Assembly (NCBI GenBank): GCA_001871015.1
Contig: MNUO01000034.1
Coordinates: 1-25,874 of the forward strand
Direction of reading: 5' to 3'
DNA length: 25,874 nucleotides
Origin: Candidatus Desantisbacteria bacterium CG1_02_38_46
GTDB taxonomy: Bacteria; Desantisbacteria; UBA1551; UBA1559
Shown here: one piece after another, positions 16,395 to 24,135 of the stretch
How positions within the stretch are numbered: the stretch's first letter is position 1
How the letters are laid out: the number at the start of each line of letters is the position of its first letter
Position numbers and translations under genes: made by a program
The notes under the pieces: model-generated
Databases searched by the model: none
Seen by the model: only the letters and a program-made list of their open reading frames with translations
Told to the model about the DNA's origin: nothing

Positions 16395-17903
16395 ATGTAT
16401 TACCCATCTTTATCCGAATTTAGAAAATTGGCAAAGCGCGGCAATCTTATTCCTGTGTACAGGGAAATACTTGCAGATTTAGAGACGCCTGTTTCAGCGT
16501 TCCTGAAGATTGCGAGGGATACACCTTATGCGTACTTACTGGAAAGCGTTGAAGGACAGGAAAAGATTGGTCGTTATTCCTTCCTTAGTGCCAATCCCTC
16601 ACTGATATTTAAAAGTAAGGGTGAGAGCGTCTATCTTATAATTGATGGTCAGGAAACCGAAATCAAAATGAAGCAGGACCCCCTGGATAATCTGAAAGAA
16701 GTTATGCACCGCTATAAACCTGTAAAAGTTAAAGGACTGCCGCGATTTTTCGGCGGAATGGTAGGATATATTTCTTATGACATGGTCCGTTTTTTTGAAA
16801 AACTTCCTGATAAAAACCCCGATGACCTGAATTTGCCCGACAGTATTTTTTTACTTACCGATACTCTTTTGATTTTTGACCACATAGAACACTCCATAAA
16901 AATAGTATCCAATGTTGTCATCAAGGACAATCCGGATTACGCCTATCAGACTGCCTGCTTGAAGATTGAATTCCTGGTGAAGAGGTTGAAAGAACCGTTA
17001 AAGGCAAATAGTCGAGCAAGCTCGACCACTACAAGTAGTGGCAGAGTTTACTCTGCAAATAGTAGCAAAGAAAAATTTAAATCGAATCTTACAAAAAATG
17101 AATTTGAAAGAATTGTCAAAAAGGCAAAGGAATATATAAAGAAAGGAGATATAATCCAGACTGTTCTCTCGCAGAGAATAGAGACAAAAATTGATGCAAA
17201 TCCATTTGATGTATACAGGGCATTGCGCATTGTGAATCCCTCTCCATATATGTATTATCTGAAAATGGGGAATTTGAAAGTCATTGGTTCTTCACCAGAA
17301 GTATTCCTGAGGGTGGAGGATGGAATTGCCACTGTTCGTCCCATTGCTGGCACAAGACCTCGAGGAATTGACGAAAAAGAAGACAGGAAATTGGAAACTC
17401 AATTACTTTCCGATGAAAAAGAGAGAGCAGAGCATGTTATGCTGGTGGATTTAGGACGCAATGACCTTGGCAGGGTTTGTGAATATGGAAGTGTCCAATT
17501 AAACGAAAGTATGAGCATTGAGAAATATTCTCATGTGATGCACATTGTTTCAGAGATTACCGGGAAATTGCATAAGGGTAAAGATGGGTTTGACTGTGTC
17601 CGTGCCTGCTTTCCAGCCGGCACTGTAAGCGGTGCACCAAAAATTCGTGCAATGGAGGTTATAGACGAACTGGAACCACTGAAGCGCGGACTCTATGCAG
17701 GCGCAGTCGGGTATTTCTCTTTTTCTGGCAATGTGGATACCTGTATTACAATCCGCACTATACTGATGAACAAAGCATCCGCATATATTCAAGCAGGCGC
17801 GGGTATTGTGGCGGATTCCAGACCTGAGAATGAATATCGTGAGACGCTCAACAAAGCCCGGGCATTGTTAAAAGCAGTTGAAATGGCACAGGCGGGACTA
17901 TGA
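16395..17903 (+). CDS. trpE: Anthranilate synthase component I
   Basis: Chorismate-using subunit of anthranilate synthase, the first step of tryptophan synthesis, working with TrpG. The 502-aa product has the N-terminal regulatory domain with the LLES motif that forms part of the tryptophan feedback site, and the chorismate-binding domain with PIAGTRPRG, MLVDLGRNDLGRV, GTVSGAPKIRAMEVIDE and GAGIVADSRPE. The start at 16395 is preferred: a frame extension from TTG 16344 would only translate the upstream repeat. Residues about 206-221 are encoded by a REP pair and fall in the linker between the two domains. The stop overlaps the trpG start by ATGA, indicating coupling. No attenuator leader is visible. 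Confidence 0.95.
   Translation: MYYPSLSEFRKLAKRGNLIPVYREILADLETPVSAFLKIARDTPYAYLLESVEGQEKIGRYSFLSANPSLIFKSKGESVYLIIDGQETEIKMKQDPLDNLKEVMHRYKPVKVKGLPRFFGGMVGYISYDMVRFFEKLPDKNPDDLNLPDSIFLLTDTLLIFDHIEHSIKIVSNVVIKDNPDYAYQTACLKIEFLVKRLKEPLKANSRASSTTTSSGRVYSANSSKEKFKSNLTKNEFERIVKKAKEYIKKGDIIQTVLSQRIETKIDANPFDVYRALRIVNPSPYMYYLKMGNLKVIGSSPEVFLRVEDGIATVRPIAGTRPRGIDEKEDRKLETQLLSDEKERAEHVMLVDLGRNDLGRVCEYGSVQLNESMSIEKYSHVMHIVSEITGKLHKGKDGFDCVRACFPAGTVSGAPKIRAMEVIDELEPLKRGLYAGAVGYFSFSGNVDTCITIRTILMNKASAYIQAGAGIVADSRPENEYRETLNKARALLKAVEMAQAGL
17011..17056. repeat. Head-to-head REP pair inserted in frame in trpE
   Basis: A minus-strand unit (17011-17032, stem GTCGAG/CTCGAC, loop CAAG on the plus strand) and a plus-strand unit (17035-17056, stem GCAGAG/CTCTGC, loop TTTA) meet through their heads, CCACTAC-AA-GTAGTGG. 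Each is 22 nt with a 2-nt spacer, so the pair plus flanking bases gives a multiple of three. The plus unit is read as SGRVYSA. Confidence 0.85.
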
Positions 17904-18544
17904 TTTTGATGATTGATAATTACGATTCATTTACTTATAATCTTGTTCAATATCTGGGAGAGCTGGGCAAAGATATCAGGGTTTACCGAAATGATAAAAT
18001 AACGATTGGCAAGATTCGCTCCCTTAAACCAACCCATATCGTTATTTCACCTGGTCCAGGAAGGCCGGAACAAGCAGGAATTTCAAACGATGTTATCAAA
18101 AATTTTGCCAGCAAAATTCCGATTCTCGGTGTTTGCTTCGGACATCAGTGTATAGGTTATGTTTGTGGCGGAAAAATTGTTCAGGCAAAACGTCTTATGC
18201 ATGGGAAAATCTCAATGATTTATCATGACAGGAAAACTATTTTTAAAGGTTTACCAAATCCATTTGAGGCAACAAGGTATCACTCGTTAGTTATTGAAAA
18301 GAAAACTGTTCCAAAATGCCTGGAGATTTCTGCCTGGACAAAAGACGGTGAAATTATGGGTGTCCGATACAAAGAAGTTTCAAGTTCCAGGTTTCAGGTT
18401 TCAAGTAAAAGTAGTGGTGCAATTCATCGCACTTGTAGTGGCAGAGTTTACTCTGCAATTCTTGAAGGCGTCCAATTCCACCCCGAATCCATTTTAACCA
18501 CCGAAGGCAAGCACCTTTTGGGCAATTTTCTCAAACAAAAATAG
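17900..18544 (+). CDS. trpG: Anthranilate synthase component II (glutamine amidotransferase)
   Basis: Class I glutaminase that feeds ammonia to TrpE. Motifs: DNYDSFTYNLVQYL at the N-terminus, ISPGPGRPEQAG oxyanion region, nucleophile Cys79 in GVCFGHQ, and the His194/Glu196 pair in GVQFHPESILTTEG. The 214-aa product exceeds the usual length of about 190. The excess equals residues about 160-186, where normal relatives go directly from a VRYKE-like strand to EGVQFHPES. That segment is encoded by four heptamer repeats plus two REP units. Since catalytic residues on both sides remain in frame, the enzyme is probably active with a surface loop. It is translationally coupled to trpE; trpD does not follow directly. 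Confidence 0.95.
   Translation: MILMIDNYDSFTYNLVQYLGELGKDIRVYRNDKITIGKIRSLKPTHIVISPGPGRPEQAGISNDVIKNFASKIPILGVCFGHQCIGYVCGGKIVQAKRLMHGKISMIYHDRKTIFKGLPNPFEATRYHSLVIEKKTVPKCLEISAWTKDGEIMGVRYKEVSSSRFQVSSKSSGAIHRTCSGRVYSAILEGVQFHPESILTTEGKHLLGNFLKQK
18377..18404 (+). repeat. Four tandem heptamers in trpG
   Basis: Consecutive GTTTCAA, GTTCCAG, GTTTCAG and GTTTCAA, 28 bp in total, immediately ahead of the REP pair. They encode the serine-rich start of the extra loop in TrpG. Confidence 0.75.
18411..18456 (+). repeat. Tandem REP pair inserted in frame in trpG
   Basis: Two 22-nt units in direct orientation, 18411-18432 and 18435-18456, separated by TT (period 24 bp). The first has head GTAGTGG and stem GTGCAAT/ATCGCAC with one mismatch. 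The second is identical to the plus-strand unit in trpE and is read in the same frame, SGRVYSA. Confidence 0.85.
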
Positions 18545-18586
18545 ACACAGATTCTACTTTAATTATCAATATAGAGCATATAAATA

Positions 18587-18616
18587 CAAAATTGTAAAAT
18601 ATACTTGACAATTTTG
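18587..18616. promoter_or_regulatory. Inverted repeat over the -35 region, possible operator
   Basis: CAAAATTGT (18587-18595) and ACAATTTTG (18608-18616) are perfect 9-bp inverted arms 12 bp apart, the right arm overlapping the -35 hexamer of the downstream ATPase. A direct repeat ATTGTAAAATATA (18591-18603, 18623-18635) also spans the promoter. Such an arrangement would suit autoregulation; this is inference. Confidence 0.4.
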
Positions 18617-18632
18617 AAAAATATTGTAAAAT
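18605..18632 (+). promoter_or_regulatory. Promoter placed for a nearly leaderless message
   Basis: TTGACA (18605-18610), 16-bp spacer, TAAAAT (18627-18632). The ATG of the ATPase begins only 10 bp after the -10 box and has no Shine-Dalgarno sequence, so the transcript would have a leader of a few bases or none. Confidence 0.6.
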
Positions 18633-18642
18633 ATATATTGTA

Positions 18643-19947
18643 ATGGTAAAAGAACTTTTTTATGAATTTTGGGAAAAAACACTACCTGAGGTTAGAACGC
18701 GAGAACTTGACATTGGGCGACTGGATACAGATTTAATTAATGACATAGTTGGAATAAGAAGATGCGGAAAAACCTATTTTATGTTTTTATTTATAAAACA
18801 TCTTCTTGATGACGAGAATGTCAATAAAAATCAGATTTTATATTTAAACTTTGAAAATAGAAAATTGCATCCATTAAAAGAAAGTTATTTTAATGACATT
18901 GTAGATTTTGTTTATGCAGAAAAATTATTGGACAGATTCAAAAAGATATACCTATTTTTAGACGAAGTCCAGAACATAAATGGCTGGGAAAAACAATTAA
19001 GGAGCATTTATGATGAATTTAAAGGGAAAGTAAAAATCGTTATAAGTGGCTCTAATGCCAGTCTTTTGAAAAAAGATTATGCCACTCTTCTTACGGGAAG
19101 GCATCTTACAATCAATCTTTATCCTCTCTCTTTTAAAGAATTTTTGAATTTCAACAATTTTTCAGTTAACAATAAAAAAATTTTTACTGAAAGAGAGAAA
19201 TCTTTAATACGGAAATATCTGACAGAATATATTAAATCTGGAGGTTTTCCAGAAGTAGTTTTGGCTGATGAATACAAGGAAGATATTTTGCAGCAGTATT
19301 TTGGGGACATAATAACACGCGATATAATATCCCGCGAAAGAATAAGAAAAGACGCTTTTTTAGTTGAAGAGATAGCGGCGTATTTGATAAATAATATTTC
19401 TAATCTTTTTAGTCTGAGAAAAATATCTAATTTCTTTGGGTCCAGTGGGAATAAAATTTCTGTTCCTACCTTGCAGAATTATTTAAGATTTTTTGAAAAT
19501 GCTTTTTTATTTATACCTATTCGAATTTTCTCCTATAAAATCAGGGAGCGATTACAGCACCCTCAGAAAATTTACTGTATAGATGCAGGATTAATCAGTG
19601 CCTTAAGTTCAAAATCTCCTCCTGATTGGGGCAGATTATATGAAAATACTGTTGCTGTTGAATTGAAAAGAAAGAAATGCGAAATATATTACTGGAAAGA
19701 CTATAGATATAATGAGGTAGATTTTGTAATAAAGAAAGGATTAAAAATATCCACGCTTATACAGGTATGTTACGATATGAATAAAGATAATTATGAAAGG
19801 GAGGCAAGTTCACTTATAAAATGTTCTAAGGAACTTAAATGCAAGGACCTTTTGATAATAACCGATGATGAAGAAAGAGAGTTTAAAGAGAGTGGTATTA
19901 CTATTAAATCAATTCCTCTCTATAAATTTTTACTTTTTGGTTATTAG
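18643..19947 (+). CDS. AAA/DUF4143 ATPase (second copy, distant)
   Basis: A 434-aa ATPase with the same two-domain plan as the gene at 2271 but little sequence identity. Walker A is GIRRCGKTY (about 37-45), Walker B YLFLDEVQ (about 103-110) and the sensor strand VISGSNASLL. The DUF4143 part has YPLSFKEFL, SGGFPEVV and ends YENTVAVEL, YNEVDFVIK, LIQVCYDM, a form of the nuclease-like E/D/QxC pattern lacking the terminal ExK lysine. Its role is unresolved in the family. It is the first gene of the AT-rich block that separates trpG from trpD, is followed by a RAYT-type end remnant, and is probably an independent insertion from the methyltransferase cassette behind it. Confidence 0.85.
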   Translation: MVKELFYEFWEKTLPEVRTRELDIGRLDTDLINDIVGIRRCGKTYFMFLFIKHLLDDENVNKNQILYLNFENRKLHPLKESYFNDIVDFVYAEKLLDRFKKIYLFLDEVQNINGWEKQLRSIYDEFKGKVKIVISGSNASLLKKDYATLLTGRHLTINLYPLSFKEFLNFNNFSVNNKKIFTEREKSLIRKYLTEYIKSGGFPEVVLADEYKEDILQQYFGDIITRDIISRERIRKDAFLVEEIAAYLINNISNLFSLRKISNFFGSSGNKISVPTLQNYLRFFENAFLFIPIRIFSYKIRERLQHPQKIYCIDAGLISALSSKSPPDWGRLYENTVAVELKRKKCEIYYWKDYRYNEVDFVIKKGLKISTLIQVCYDMNKDNYEREASSLIKCSKELKCKDLLIITDDEEREFKESGITIKSIPLYKFLLFGY

Positions 19948-19971
19948 AAATAGGGACAGCGACCATTTTTC
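19948..19971 (+). repeat. Solitary RAYT-type end remnant
   Basis: AAATAGGGACAGCGACCATT followed by TTTC lies directly after the ATPase stop codon. It shares the AGGG(A/T)CAG outer motif with the inverted ends at 6841 and 13303. No matching inverted copy is found within the window, so it is likely half of a decayed element. Confidence 0.55.
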
Positions 19972-20001
19972 AGGATTTTTAAATATAAGGAGAAATGAAC
20001 T

Positions 20002-21606
20002 ATGGCAGTGAAAAAATACAAAAAAGTAAAAGAAAATATTTTAATAAAACCAAAAGGGAAAAAAGACAGAGCTTGGTTTACCAGAGATTCTGCCACTGGT
20101 GAATTAGTAAAAACAAGACCATTTGTCAGACAGGCAGAGAAAATAGATTTAGAACTTTTTCCTAATAAAGAAATAGAAAAATTAAGACATTCTAATAGGA
20201 AGAACCACAATCAATATTTTACTCCCGAATTTGCAGTAGAAAAAGCCATTTCTCTTATCTCAGAAACAAAAATTGAAAATATAATTGATCCAGCAGTTGG
20301 TAATGGAGTATTTCTCAGGATAGCTTCTAAGAAATGGAAAAGTGCAAAATTATTCGGGATAGACATTGACAAAGAAATAGTGTCTATATTGAATAAATCT
20401 AACTTGCCCAGTTCTTTTATTTGCTCTGCAGATAGTCTCTTACACCAAGCATGGCAAATACCTGAAATTAAAAAAATTCTTTTGAATGGTGGGTTCGACC
20501 TTGTTGTTGGAAATCCTCCATTTAGCAGTTGGTTTAATCGTATAGGATCCCAGGAAATCCTGTCTAATTATGAATTGGCTAAGAATAATGGGAATTTGAA
20601 AAGAAGCCAAGCAATTGAAATACTCTTCCTTGAAATTTTTATAAAAATAGCGAAGGAGGGAGGTTTTATTGCGATCGTCCTTCCCGACGGAATACTTTCA
20701 AATCCACAGTATAGATATGTGCGTGAATTTATTCTAAGAAAAACAAAGGTACTGCAAATTATTAATCTCCCGAGAAATATTTTTGAAGATACATCTGCAA
20801 AGACAAGTATTCTAATTCTTCAAAGAATGAACATGTATAATCTTAAATATTATGTAGGAATATATGATCTCAATAAAAAAGGGGAATTAAATAACAAAAT
20901 AAAAGCTAAAGGAGAAAAATTATTAAATAGAATGGATTATAATTTTTATTATAATTTTAAAAAGTGTTCATTAAGAAAATTAGGTAATAACGGGCTTGTA
21001 GTTAGACCATTAGATAATTTTATAATTTATTGTAAAACCGGAAAAACTCTTTATGGAAAAGATAGGGTGTTTTCAGGCAAGGGACTGCATTTTCTTCATA
21101 CTACAAATATTGCAGATATTGGCATAAATTATGAAAAGGATAAAAAATTTATTCAACCGAATAGCAAAATGGACTTTAAAAATGCCCACACAAGAATTGG
21201 CGATATTTTAATCGCTCGAGTCGGGAACGGATGTGTAGGAAAATGTGGTATTATTTCTTCAAAAAAAGATATGGGAATAGTTTCCGATTGTATCTTTACG
21301 CTCAGAATAAATAAACTATCTCCTTATTTTGTAAGCATTTTTTTAAAAACAAAATTTGGAAAAGAATGGTTTAATGCCATAAAACATGGTTCAGCGGCGA
21401 CTAGTATTGCTAAAAATGAAATTTTATCAATTCCCATTCCCTTACTTCCCAAAAACACCCAAGGAGCGATTGAAAAACAATACAAAAAGATAATTACAAA
21501 TTATCATAGAAATGGTAATGACAAAGATTTAAAAATTTATCAGTGTTTTAAAAAATTGATAAAAAATGTAGAGGAGAAAATCACCAATGGGAAAAATATT
21601 CAATGA
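20002..21606 (+). CDS. N6-adenine DNA methyltransferase with C-terminal specificity-like region
   Basis: A 534-aa enzyme expected to transfer methyl from S-adenosylmethionine to adenine in a defined DNA site. Motif X-like QYFTPEFAV (71-79) precedes the SAM loop DPAVGNGVFL (96-105), the acidic motif II GIDID (119-123) and catalytic motif IV NPPF (171-174); helix IAIVLPDGILSN follows. This is the HsdM/Eco57I-type order. From about 330 the sequence resembles a type I target-recognition domain (HTTNIADIG, RIGDILIARVGNGCVGKCG, SSKKD, ENEILSIPIPLLP-like end). M and S functions thus appear fused with a single recognition half. AAGGAG precedes the start. The stop overlaps the next gene by 20 bp. No nuclease or helicase domain is visible in it. 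Confidence 0.85.
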   Translation: MAVKKYKKVKENILIKPKGKKDRAWFTRDSATGELVKTRPFVRQAEKIDLELFPNKEIEKLRHSNRKNHNQYFTPEFAVEKAISLISETKIENIIDPAVGNGVFLRIASKKWKSAKLFGIDIDKEIVSILNKSNLPSSFICSADSLLHQAWQIPEIKKILLNGGFDLVVGNPPFSSWFNRIGSQEILSNYELAKNNGNLKRSQAIEILFLEIFIKIAKEGGFIAIVLPDGILSNPQYRYVREFILRKTKVLQIINLPRNIFEDTSAKTSILILQRMNMYNLKYYVGIYDLNKKGELNNKIKAKGEKLLNRMDYNFYYNFKKCSLRKLGNNGLVVRPLDNFIIYCKTGKTLYGKDRVFSGKGLHFLHTTNIADIGINYEKDKKFIQPNSKMDFKNAHTRIGDILIARVGNGCVGKCGIISSKKDMGIVSDCIFTLRINKLSPYFVSIFLKTKFGKEWFNAIKHGSAATSIAKNEILSIPIPLLPKNTQGAIEKQYKKIITNYHRNGNDKDLKIYQCFKKLIKNVEEKITNGKNIQ

Positions 21607-22192
21607 AAAAATTTATAATTCAATTGCTATAGACAAACTGACAATTTTTGCGATTTTTCACCTATCAGCTCAACATGAAGAATGCGCTTTTGAGAGACTT
21701 GCAAAGGAATGTTTTACTCTTTTCCCCAAACGTTTTTGTTTAAGACGTTATAGCCAATGGCCAGATAGCAATCGTGTATATTTGTCTATGATACGATGTA
21801 GAAATAATGGATGGGTTGTAGGGAATGAAAAAAGTGGCTTTCAAATTACAGAATTTGGTATTAAGATTGCCAAAGATATTTCTGATCAATTAGATAATGT
21901 TAAAATTGAAATGATTAAAAATCATAAAACAATAAATAAACAGTCACGAGAGCGAGGTGAAACTATAATAAATTTTATAAAACAAAGCAAGGCATTTATA
22001 AATTTTAAGAGCGACAAAAATATTTTCACTATCACTGAAGGAGAATTTAGAGAGATGCTTGGAGCAACAAGAGAGACACCAGAAAGAGTATTAAAACAAA
22101 ACTTTGAATATTGTTTGAATGTTTGCAAGGAATATAAAGAAAGGGAATTGATAGATTTTTTGACAATATGTAGAAAACAAATGTTCCGCTAA
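21587..22192 (+). CDS. Unknown protein, probable winged-helix subunit of the methyltransferase/GHKL module
   Basis: A 201-aa basic protein that I do not recognise. The first 95 residues (IDKLTIFAIFHLSAQ, FERLAKECFTLFPKRF, NRVYLSMIRCRNNGWVVG, GFQITEFGIKIAK) look like helix-helix-helix plus a beta wing ending in an ITEFG turn, a common shape in winged-helix DNA-binding proteins. The second half is helical and lysine/glutamate rich, with TITEGEFREMLGATRETP possibly a second small helical domain. It begins inside the methyltransferase gene behind GAGGAG, so the two are translationally coupled. Its end lies 28 bp from the start of the GHKL ATPase. A DNA-binding, adaptor or nuclease-regulating role in the module is inference. 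Confidence 0.6.
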   Translation: MGKIFNEKIYNSIAIDKLTIFAIFHLSAQHEECAFERLAKECFTLFPKRFCLRRYSQWPDSNRVYLSMIRCRNNGWVVGNEKSGFQITEFGIKIAKDISDQLDNVKIEMIKNHKTINKQSRERGETIINFIKQSKAFINFKSDKNIFTITEGEFREMLGATRETPERVLKQNFEYCLNVCKEYKERELIDFLTICRKQMFR

Positions 22193-22220
22193 TAAATACA
22201 AAATGGGGGGGTATATAATT

Positions 22221-24119
22221 ATGAATAGTAGTATTTTTGGTGAAGCGAAAAAACTTCAAATAGAACCCAGAATTGTTAAACAAATGAGTCTTGCAACTAT
22301 TCGGACTTTTCCGGATGCTATTGTAGAATTGGTAACTAATTGCGATGATAGTTACAGGAGACTTGAGGAAAAAAATGTTGTTTGTTCAGGAGAAATAAAA
22401 GTTTTTATAAAAAGATTGAAGGGTGGAAGATGTGAAGAATTAAAAGCAATTGATTTTGCTGAAGGAATGGAAAAAAATCAACTTGAAGAAGCGCTTAAAT
22501 TTGGAGGTGAAACAAGTGGATTTGAAAAAGGTAAAAGTGTAAGAGGTTTATTTGGCAGAGGACTGAAAGAATCAATTTTGGCGTTGGGTAAAGGAATAAT
22601 TTATACTATAAAGGATAATAAAATATCTATTGCAGAATTATGGTGGGATGAAACTAGCAGCAGTGCAAAATATAAAATTATTAAAGAAAGTTATATTCCA
22701 AGCTTAGAAGAAAGAGATGAAGTTGGCATTAAAGAAAACGGGACTTGCGTAAAAATTTCTATTACTAATGAAAGGATTAAATGTCCTGAGTATAAGACAC
22801 TAAAACCTCAAATTTGTAATCATTTTGCCTTAAGAGAAATTAATTCATCTACTAAAAGGAAAGTTTATTTGTGTTTTGAGTCATCAAAAGATGGAAGCAG
22901 GATATCTTCACCTATTTCATTTGAAAAGCCAGCAGGAAAAGAAATCCTTAATATGCCTATCACATTACCTAATTATGGTGATGAGATTAAAGTGAAGATA
23001 CTTGAAAGCGATACTGAATTAGATAGTCCATACAACGACCCTTATTCAAAAGCAGGATTGTTAATAAAAAGTGGTGGTGCCATTCTTGATAAAACATTAT
23101 TTAAATTTTCATCTGAAAAGGCAGGAAGTTATTTTTTTGGTGAGGTTGTATGTGAAGGAATTTATGGAAGGATAAAAAGGGGTGATTACGGAATGATTGA
23201 TCCCAATAGATGTGGAATAGAATGGCAACATCAATATTGCAAAATTTTACAAAATGAGATAGAAAAGGTTTTGCAACCTTTCATTGAGAAGAAAAAAGAG
23301 GAATTGTTAAAAAGTAAGCCATCCATAAAAATGTCTGAACAAACGAAGAAAATGTTAAATAAAATATGTCAATTATTAAATAGATTCGCAAAGCTTGAAC
23401 TTGAAAAAGAATTACCCGATGGAACAGATCTGGAAAAAGATGATGAGGTCAGAGGCATTATGATAAAACCATCAAAAGCACATATTATTATTAATAAAGA
23501 AAGATGGTTTTCAGTATATGTTCCTTTTAAACAAGTAGGAATTATTCCAAAAGTGAAAGTAACTTCAAGTAATAACGAAAAGATATCAGTTTTAGATCCA
23601 GATATAAATAATTTTCGTCCTCACTCAAAACGACCTGAAATTCTAATAGGCAGATTCAGAGTGATAGGGCGAGAAGTTGGGTCAATTGGAACAATAAAGT
23701 GTATTTCAGAAGATGGTAGTAATGCAACGGCAGAGGTAGATGTTATTCCAGAAGAGAAAGAAGGAAAGAAAAAAAAGAAATTAGAGATACCTAAGGGTGG
23801 TTTCTTTTCTGAAATTACTCCAGATTTAGAAAGAGATCCTAATCAACGTGTTGCATATGAATCTGGTAAAATAAAAATTTTTGTTATGTTTCCTATGATA
23901 CAGCAATATCTTGACGAAAAATTAGAACCCAAAAGAGATGAAGGGAAAGTAATATTAGCAGAACTAATAGGTGAAGCTTTTTGTAAAGTAGTGGCAAGAG
24001 AGCGTGTTGATAGAGGTAATCCTCCAATAATAACATCTGAAATTGATGCATTTAATATAGCGATGAATGCGGTTCAGAAAGAGTATCTTCATCAAATTCA
24101 TAAAATTTTGGTGGAATAA
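22221..24119 (+). CDS. GHKL (MutL/MORC/Hsp90-like) ATPase
   Basis: A 632-aa protein with a Bergerat-fold ATPase at its N-terminus: N-box ELVTNCDDSY (Glu36, Asn40, Asp43), G1-box AIDFAEGM (Asp77) and G2-box GLFGRGLKESILALG (from 109). The order and the G2 form are closest to MutL/MORC-like ATPases, which clamp DNA through ATP-driven dimerisation. A basic-acidic middle region (EKKKEELLKSKP, KKMLNKICQLLNRFAKLELEKE) could be a coiled coil. A beta-rich domain at about 420-540 and a helical C-terminal domain (VMFPMIQQYLDEKLEPK, AELIGEAFCKVVARERVD) follow. I see no nuclease motif. The start at 22221 is preferred because a run of seven G bases serves as ribosome site; an ATG at 22203 would place that run in the coding sequence. 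Published work links similar ATPases with restriction-modification operons. Confidence 0.85.
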   Translation: MNSSIFGEAKKLQIEPRIVKQMSLATIRTFPDAIVELVTNCDDSYRRLEEKNVVCSGEIKVFIKRLKGGRCEELKAIDFAEGMEKNQLEEALKFGGETSGFEKGKSVRGLFGRGLKESILALGKGIIYTIKDNKISIAELWWDETSSSAKYKIIKESYIPSLEERDEVGIKENGTCVKISITNERIKCPEYKTLKPQICNHFALREINSSTKRKVYLCFESSKDGSRISSPISFEKPAGKEILNMPITLPNYGDEIKVKILESDTELDSPYNDPYSKAGLLIKSGGAILDKTLFKFSSEKAGSYFFGEVVCEGIYGRIKRGDYGMIDPNRCGIEWQHQYCKILQNEIEKVLQPFIEKKKEELLKSKPSIKMSEQTKKMLNKICQLLNRFAKLELEKELPDGTDLEKDDEVRGIMIKPSKAHIIINKERWFSVYVPFKQVGIIPKVKVTSSNNEKISVLDPDINNFRPHSKRPEILIGRFRVIGREVGSIGTIKCISEDGSNATAEVDVIPEEKEGKKKKKLEIPKGGFFSEITPDLERDPNQRVAYESGKIKIFVMFPMIQQYLDEKLEPKRDEGKVILAELIGEAFCKVVARERVDRGNPPIITSEIDAFNIAMNAVQKEYLHQIHKILVE

Positions 24120-24135
24120 AATTGAAATAGCAAAG

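Noticed and set aside
18377-18456. Frameshift or pseudogene in trpG
   Set aside because: The catalytic Cys, His and Glu are all in one frame and the insert is a clean in-frame addition.
23988-24009. GTAGTGGC inside the GHKL ATPase gene, resembling the REP head
   Set aside because: The following bases do not form the hairpin, and the codons read as an ordinary helix (VVARERV); chance match.
24067-24135. Longer form of the small acidic protein overlapping the ATPase gene
   Set aside because: No ribosome site, and the added residues come from another frame of the ATPase gene.
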